The notes beneath the pieces are model-generated. The model saw only the letters and a program-made list of their open reading frames with translations. It did not search any database and was not told the origin of the DNA. This document shows positions 58,884 to 64,000 of a DNA stretch of 64,000 bases, piece after piece (position 1 is the first letter of the stretch; each line of letters starts with the position of its first letter). Position numbers and translations under genes: made by a program. The DNA is from Clostridiales bacterium. GTDB lineage: Bacteria; Bacillota; Clostridia; Christensenellales; Borkfalkiaceae. The stretch is from positions 145,138 to 209,137 of the forward strand of contig SVHN01000002.1 of the NCBI GenBank assembly GCA_015055805.1, in the 5' to 3' direction.

Positions 58884-59507
58884 ATGAAAGGTAAATTCAT
58901 AACCTTTGAAGGCTGTGAAGGCGTGGGCAAATCCCGCCAAATAAAGCTTTTAGAAGAGTATTTAAGCAAAAACAAAATAAACTATTACCTAACCAGAGAA
59001 CCAGGTGGAACGCCCGTTTCCGAACAGATAAGGAGCGTTATTTTGGACGGCAAAAACGTGTCTATGACCGACGAGTGCGAAGCACTTTTGTACGCCGCTG
59101 CGCGCGTTCAACTTCTTAAAGAAACGGTAAAGCCGAAACTAGATAACGGCGAACTAGTGCTGTGTGATAGGTTTATAGATTCGTCGCTTGCGTATCAGGG
59201 ATATGCAAGGGGACTTGGGGTGGACTTTGTTGAAAAGATCAACGACTACGCCATAAAAAACTTTATGCCCGACTACACTCTGTTTTTAAATCTTCCGCCC
59301 GAACAGGCGTTTAAGAGAAAGGGCGGGGTGGATAAGAACGACAGGCTCGAACTATCGGGTATGGATTTTCATAACAAAGTATATAACGGTTATTTAGAAC
59401 TATCTAAGCGTTATAGCGACCGCTTTATCGTGATTGATGCGAGCGGTGAAAAAATGGAAACACACCAAAAGATTATCAATGCGTTGAAAGAGAAAGGCGT
59501 TATATGA
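58884..59507 (+). CDS. tmk: Thymidylate kinase
   Basis: GKFITFEGCEGVGKSRQIKLLEEYL, TREPGGTPVSEQIRSVIL, CDRFIDSSLAYQGYARG. Confidence 0.96.
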   Translation: MKGKFITFEGCEGVGKSRQIKLLEEYLSKNKINYYLTREPGGTPVSEQIRSVILDGKNVSMTDECEALLYAAARVQLLKETVKPKLDNGELVLCDRFIDSSLAYQGYARGLGVDFVEKINDYAIKNFMPDYTLFLNLPPEQAFKRKGGVDKNDRLELSGMDFHNKVYNGYLELSKRYSDRFIVIDASGEKMETHQKIINALKEKGVI

Positions 59508-60487
59508 TAGATTTTGCGGCGTTATTATCTGATACAAACGCTTATCGCACGGTAAAGGGCGACAAAGACAATCAAAGGCTGTCGCACGCCTATCTTATTC
59601 TCACGGCGGACGGCGAAAACTTGGGTGAATACTTAAAGATTTTTGCTAGGCTTATGGTGTGTAAAGACGGCGCGCCTTGCGGAAAATGTAGACGGTGTAG
59701 GCTTATAGGCGAGAACGCTTTTTCGGACGTTTACTTTTATCCTAAGAACGGCGTAAACGTGCTAAGCGACGACGTAAACGAATTGATTGAAGAGAGTTAC
59801 GTCAAGCCTATCGAGTGTGACAAAAAGATCTTTATAATAAGCCAAGCGCAAACCATGAACGCTGCGGCGCAGAATAAACTGCTTAAAACGCTTGAAGAAC
59901 CGCCCACGGGCGTTCATATCATAATCGGCGCGACTAGCGAATTTGCCTTGCTACCTACGGTAAAGTCAAGGGTGAAAAAGTTGGAGATTCCAGCGTTTTC
60001 TAAGGATAAACTTTTTAGTGCCCTAAAAAACGATTGCCCCGACGCAAAAAAACTCGACACGGCAATCGCTTGCGGTGACGGAACGGTTGGAAAGGCGTTA
60101 AGGCTTTACGGCGACGAAAAGTTAAGTAAACTTACAGAACTTGCAATAGATACGCTAGTAAATATGACGTCAAGTAAAGACGTCTTGGAATATTCAAACA
60201 GAATATTAGCGGCAAACCAAGACCCGTCGGAATTTATGTCGGTGCTGGAATTAATGCTTAGAGATATGCTTGCCGATAGGGAAGGCGCAACCCAAACGGT
60301 GTTAAACGGCGGCGCAATCGAAAGGTTAAGAACTGCGCAGAATTTTTGTACGGGGTCAATCATAAACGCTTTGGAAAAGATTAACGAGGCGGAAAAACGA
60401 AAGAAATTTAACGCAAACCCCACAATGCTAATCGAGTGGTTGTTGTTTCAGATTTTGGAGGGAAAATATAAATGGCAAAAATTATAG
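59504..60487 (+). CDS. holB: DNA polymerase III delta' subunit-like protein
   Basis: LSHAYLILTADG, CGKCRRC, NAAAQNKLLKTLEEPPTGVHIIIGATSEFALLPTVKSRVKKL. Confidence 0.92.
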   Translation: MIDFAALLSDTNAYRTVKGDKDNQRLSHAYLILTADGENLGEYLKIFARLMVCKDGAPCGKCRRCRLIGENAFSDVYFYPKNGVNVLSDDVNELIEESYVKPIECDKKIFIISQAQTMNAAAQNKLLKTLEEPPTGVHIIIGATSEFALLPTVKSRVKKLEIPAFSKDKLFSALKNDCPDAKKLDTAIACGDGTVGKALRLYGDEKLSKLTELAIDTLVNMTSSKDVLEYSNRILAANQDPSEFMSVLELMLRDMLADREGATQTVLNGGAIERLRTAQNFCTGSIINALEKINEAEKRKKFNANPTMLIEWLLFQILEGKYKWQKL

Positions 60488-61362
60488 GCGTAAAATTCAA
60501 AAATACCGCCAAAGTATATTACTTTGCCCCGGCAAACGATACAGACGTTTATGAAGAAAAGACGGGTGTAGTCGTTGAAACGGCAAAGGGACTGGAATAC
60601 GGCACGGTCGTTTTCGGCACAAGGGAAGTTGAGGATAGCGAATTAAAGCACCCCTTAAAACCTATTATAAGAAAGGCAACCGAAAAGGACGAAAAGACGG
60701 TTAAAGATAACGAAAAGAAAATTCCCGACGCAATGGAGTACGCTAACCAAAAGATTGCCGAGATGAAAATAGACATGAAACTTATCGGCTGCGAGTACGC
60801 GTTTGACGGTAAGAAAATCGTCTTTTACTTCACGGCGGACGGAAGAGTGGATTTTAGAGAACTCGTAAAAGTCCTTGCTGCAAAATTTCATTTAAGGATA
60901 GAACTTCGTCAGGTTGGTATCCGTGACGAAACAAAGATACTCGGCGGAATCGCGCCTTGTGGAAGAACGTGTTGTTGCGCAAGTTGTATGTCGGATTTTG
61001 GCAAGGTGTCAATAAAAATGGCAAAGAACCAAGGACTACACTTAAACCCCGGCAAAATCAGCGGACTATGCGGAAGGCTTATGTGTTGCTTGGAGTATGA
61101 GAACGATTATTACGCAGAAGTTTATAAGAAAATGCCCAAGGTTGGCGGAACGGTTGGAACGCCCGAAGGCAACGGCGTGGTAATATCTAACGATATGTTA
61201 AAACTCATAAGTAAAGTAAAAATCACCAAGGGTGACGGAAGCGACGTTTATAAGGATTTTCCTGTCGATAGATTAGATTTTAAACGCAACAACGGCGGAA
61301 AAGACGACAAGGATGATGACGACGAAAAGGTTTCCGAAGATATGAAGAAAATTTTGGATTAG
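60472..61362 (+). CDS. ricT: PSP1-domain regulatory protein RicT (YaaT)
   Basis: GVVVETAKGLEYGTVVFG, RIELRQVGIRDETKILGGIAPCGRTCCCASCMSDFGKVSIKMAKNQGLHLNPGKISGLCGRLMCCLEYE. Confidence 0.95.
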   Translation: MAKIIGVKFKNTAKVYYFAPANDTDVYEEKTGVVVETAKGLEYGTVVFGTREVEDSELKHPLKPIIRKATEKDEKTVKDNEKKIPDAMEYANQKIAEMKIDMKLIGCEYAFDGKKIVFYFTADGRVDFRELVKVLAAKFHLRIELRQVGIRDETKILGGIAPCGRTCCCASCMSDFGKVSIKMAKNQGLHLNPGKISGLCGRLMCCLEYENDYYAEVYKKMPKVGGTVGTPEGNGVVISNDMLKLISKVKITKGDGSDVYKDFPVDRLDFKRNNGGKDDKDDDDEKVSEDMKKILD

Positions 61363-61428
61363 TTGTTTACAAATAGAAAAGTTTGTGATACAATATAAAG
61401 GAAGAACAAAAATAGGAGGTAAACTCTA

Positions 61429-61599
61429 ATGGCATTTAAAATAAGCGATGCGTGCATTTCTTGTGGTGCATGTGCAGACACTTGCCCCTGCGGAGCTATT
61501 AGCGAAGGCGAAACTCAGTACGTAATCGATGCAGAAGCTTGCATGAGTTGCGGCGCGTGCGCAGAAGGTTGCCCCGTTGAAGCTATTTCTGAAGAGTAA
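61429..61599 (+). CDS. 2[4Fe-4S] ferredoxin
   Basis: Not in the ORF track. MAFKISDACISCGACADTCPCGAISEGETQYVIDAEACMSCGACAEGCPVEAISEE; RBS aggaggt. Confidence 0.96.
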   Translation: MAFKISDACISCGACADTCPCGAISEGETQYVIDAEACMSCGACAEGCPVEAISEE

Positions 61600-61691
61600 G
61601 ATTTAGCAAAATCTTAAGGTGTAGCACCGCTACACCTTATTTTTTTTGGGTCTGTCTAATGAAATTGACAGCCCCTTTGACTGATATTTGA

Positions 61692-62438
61692 TTGATTGAG
61701 GAGAAAATTATGACGATATATACCGTAACGGCTTTTAAGAAAGTGGAAAAAGACTTGGCAAGGCTGTCGCACGTGTTTAACGCAGTCGCGCCATTTTTGA
61801 CTTTGGTATATTTGTGTTATGCGCTAATAGTTGGCTCAGGCAACACCGTGATAAACGTTATCGGCGCGGCATTGTCTTTTGTTTATTTTGCCTATTACTT
61901 GATTTTTCTTTTTCGCTTGGAAAGGATAAACAAAAGATTAAAGAGCGATAAAACCCAAATAAAAGAGATAAAAAAAGAACAAAGGAACACCAAGCGCGTT
62001 TATAAAATATCTAAAATTTTAGTCGGGCTAGTATCGCTTGCAATTTCCATATATACAATTTACTTAACTCTAAATAACGTTACACCGTTATCCGTGCTGC
62101 TAGTTGGTTTGTCTGCAATAGCGTGGGTGCTTAACCTAATAATATTTTTAGCATACGAGTTTTTCAGCAGTAAAGTAGAGTTTATTATAGACGGCATTGA
62201 ATACGATTTAGAGAGAATAAATCCCGTAAAGAACGTCAAAGATATCATAAATAGGGCGCAGGGCAAAGAAATAGAGATTGATACCGAAAAGATTTCATTA
62301 AAAAATCGCGCGTTACTAGATAAGCTTGCGCAAAAAGAAAGGGAAGAAAAAGAACAAAACGGTGGCGGACAAAGCAAGGTAAAGAATTTTATCAAAAACG
62401 TTTTTAGCCACGACGCAAACGACACGGAAAACGAATAA
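61692..62438 (+). CDS. Hypothetical multi-TM protein with charged C-terminus
   Basis: Several hydrophobic segments; start could be at MTIYTV (~61710). Confidence 0.65.
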   Translation: MIEEKIMTIYTVTAFKKVEKDLARLSHVFNAVAPFLTLVYLCYALIVGSGNTVINVIGAALSFVYFAYYLIFLFRLERINKRLKSDKTQIKEIKKEQRNTKRVYKISKILVGLVSLAISIYTIYLTLNNVTPLSVLLVGLSAIAWVLNLIIFLAYEFFSSKVEFIIDGIEYDLERINPVKNVKDIINRAQGKEIEIDTEKISLKNRALLDKLAQKEREEKEQNGGGQSKVKNFIKNVFSHDANDTENE

Positions 62439-62467
62439 AAATAAAAACTCCGCATTGCGGAGTTTTT

Positions 62468-62899
62468 TTAACGTCTTCTTCCTATAAGATAATCAACTGA
62501 GCAATCAAAATATTTTGCCAGCGTGATTAATGTGTGGGCAATAGGCTCGGCTTTTCCTGAAATCCATTTGTAAGTAACTGAGCGTGAAATTTTTAAATCG
62601 TTTTGCAACTTGTATTGCGAAACTTTCTTTTCTTTAAGAATTTTTTTGAATTGATCCTTAAACGGCAGGGGTGTGTAAAGTTTTTCTTCGGTAGGAAATT
62701 CGTCTAATCCAAGCAAGTAATCTGCCGAACAATCAAAGAAAGTTAAAAGTTTAACAAGCGAAGTGTAAGTTGGCATAGCCTTGCCAAGCAAGAAAAGAGA
62801 TGTTGATGCATGTGAAACACCACATTTGTTCTGAAGTTCCATTTGACCAATTTGGCGATCTTCCATATATTCTTTTAATCTTTCGACAAAATTCGACAT
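62468..62899 (-). CDS. XRE-family regulator with two tandem HTH domains
   Basis: Two HTH repeats ending TFFDCSADYLLGLDEFP and KYFDCSVDYLIGRRR. Confidence 0.88.
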   Translation of the reverse strand: MSNFVERLKEYMEDRQIGQMELQNKCGVSHASTSLFLLGKAMPTYTSLVKLLTFFDCSADYLLGLDEFPTEEKLYTPLPFKDQFKKILKEKKVSQYKLQNDLKISRSVTYKWISGKAEPIAHTLITLAKYFDCSVDYLIGRRR

Positions 62900-62937
62900 A
62901 ATTTTCCTAAATAAGACATAATCCTACAAAATATGCT

Positions 62938-62981
62938 ACTCTCTAATATTGCAAAAGACTTGTGTTGCAATATTAGAGAGT
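62938..62981. promoter_or_regulatory. 17-bp perfect inverted repeat, candidate operator
   Basis: actctctaatattgcaa-N10-ttgcaatattagagagt, next to -10 TATAAT (62984-62989). Confidence 0.75.
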
Positions 62982-63033
62982 GGTATAATAGTATTACGAT
63001 ATATCGAAAGAAAAATTCAAAGGAGGCAAACAA

Positions 63034-63180
63034 ATGAAAATCAGAATCGAAGAATTGTTGGAGCAAATCAAGTTAGCGTTGGGAGATGAATTTGAGGCAG
63101 ACGTAAAAGTTGAACAAAATGCAGTAGTTCTTGATTTTAACGGTGAACAAAAATTTGAGCTTACCATTAAAGAAATTTAA
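63034..63180 (+). CDS. Small 48-aa protein divergent from the XRE regulator
   Basis: Not in the ORF track. MKIRIEELLEQIKLALGDEFEADVKVEQNAVVLDFNGEQKFELTIKEI; RBS aaggagg. Confidence 0.75.
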   Translation: MKIRIEELLEQIKLALGDEFEADVKVEQNAVVLDFNGEQKFELTIKEI

Positions 63181-63442
63181 AAGTTGGATATGCTACAAAA
63201 GAAGGAATAAAAACGTCGGGAATTTTCTCGGCGTTTTTTGTTGGCGTTTTCGTTATTATATATATTATATAATGTATACGCGTGCGCGCGCGAGGGGGCG
63301 TTGTGGTTGGTTAAAAAGCAAAAACACAATATCTTGCGTTTTATTGAAAAAGGTCGTTTTTCAAGCGTTTTTGCCTAAAAAACACGCAAAATAAACATTT
63401 TTAAACTTTTTAAAGAAATTTTAAAAAACTTTGAAAAAACGT

Positions 63443-63471
63443 TTGACAAATACCTTTTTTTCATATATAAT
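63443..63471 (+). promoter_or_regulatory. rRNA operon promoter P1
   Basis: TTGACA, 17 bp spacer, TATAAT. Confidence 0.88.
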
Positions 63472-63656
63472 CGGTAATGCTCTCAAACGAGAGGGCGCGA
63501 ACACATAGGCAAAATCATTAGAGAATATCAAATGATTTAATATGTAAGGCATTTTACAAAATGTGGTATTTGATTTAAGCGTCAACACAACATTTTGTGG
63601 GCGAAAAAGTTTTTTGAAAAAAATTAAAAAAATCTTTAAAAACCTTGAAAAAATGC

Positions 63657-63685
63657 TTGACTTAATAAAACGCTTATGTTATTAT
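63657..63685 (+). promoter_or_regulatory. rRNA operon promoter P2
   Basis: TTGACT, 17 bp spacer, TATTAT. Confidence 0.75.
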
Positions 63686-63915
63686 ATGTAGGCTGTCGCT
63701 CGAACGACGGCAAACGTCAACCGACGTTGACGAGAGTTGCTTAAAAATTGAATAGAAGGAAATAAGACGAAATAATAGTTATTTTGAAAGTTTCTGTCAA
63801 AATCTTTTGAGTATGAAATATGTACTTGAAAACAGTCATTAATTGACACAACAAAACGCTAAACAAGCGAAATTCGTTAGAGCAGTTGAGCTTACGAGCT
63901 CGGCTTTAAATAATT

Positions 63916-64000
63916 AAACTTAAGAGTTTGATTCTGGCTCAGGACGAACGCTGGCGGTGTGCTTAATACATGCAAGTCGAGCGGAGTTTGGAGGGCTTGC
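63916..64000 (+). rRNA. rrs: 16S rRNA 5' end (truncated by window)
   Basis: aagagtttgattctggctcaggacgaacgctggcggtgtgcttaatacatgcaagtcgagcgg. Confidence 0.98.

Noticed and set aside
63131-63394. 87-aa ORF containing MYTRARARGRCG
   Set aside because: Spans an intergenic region and the Z-DNA-like tract, overlaps the better-supported 48-aa ORF, no RBS.
1-64000. CRISPR arrays, prophage, integrases, transposases or tRNA genes
   Set aside because: No repeat-spacer pattern, recombinase or transposase ORF, or tRNA-like sequence recognised by eye; tRNAscan and CRISPR finders would be needed for certainty.

Overview
The window is a chromosomal segment from a spore-forming, low-GC Clostridia-like Firmicute and covers the replication-origin neighbourhood. 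From left to right it holds parB-parA-ftsH, a 1.7 kb gene-free region with four parS sites, yyaC, gltX, radC, rnpB, mnmG-dnaA, recF, a plsC-like gene, thioredoxin plus an FTR-like protein, jag-yidC-yidD-rnpA-rpmH, dnaN, a probable oriC, rsmG, a Phd/RelE-type toxin-antitoxin pair, an amino-acid ABC transporter with two odd binding proteins, PFOR, ecfA1-ecfA2-ecfT-truA, rplM-rpsI, spo0A, a sporulation/germination cluster (veg, sipL-like, ispE, spoIIR, sleB, ypeB), rhaA, a flippase-like gene, a Wzy-like gene, rplI, greA-lysS, tmk-holB-ricT, a ferredoxin, an XRE regulator, and the promoters and 5' end of a 16S rRNA gene. The strongest unusual observations are: (1) two neighbouring ABC-type substrate-binding lipoproteins whose sequence order looks circularly permuted, next to an ATPase with an extra ~45 aa insert; (2) a Spo0A that aligns without gaps to B. 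subtilis Spo0A over the receiver but has Glu at the phospho-Asp position (D56E) and has lost the acidic-pocket Asp pair, with 0A boxes upstream; (3) a parS cluster at an abrupt A+C to G+T strand-composition switch about 19 kb from the dnaN/rsmG intergenic region with DnaA-box-like motifs; (4) an orphan 2TM plus beta-rich protein resembling CBASS Cap15 effectors; (5) a small conserved-looking ORF split by a 1-nt frameshift; (6) an XRE regulator with a 17-bp perfect palindrome and tandem 0A-like heptamers. No searches were run. All family calls are by eye from the translated ORFs.
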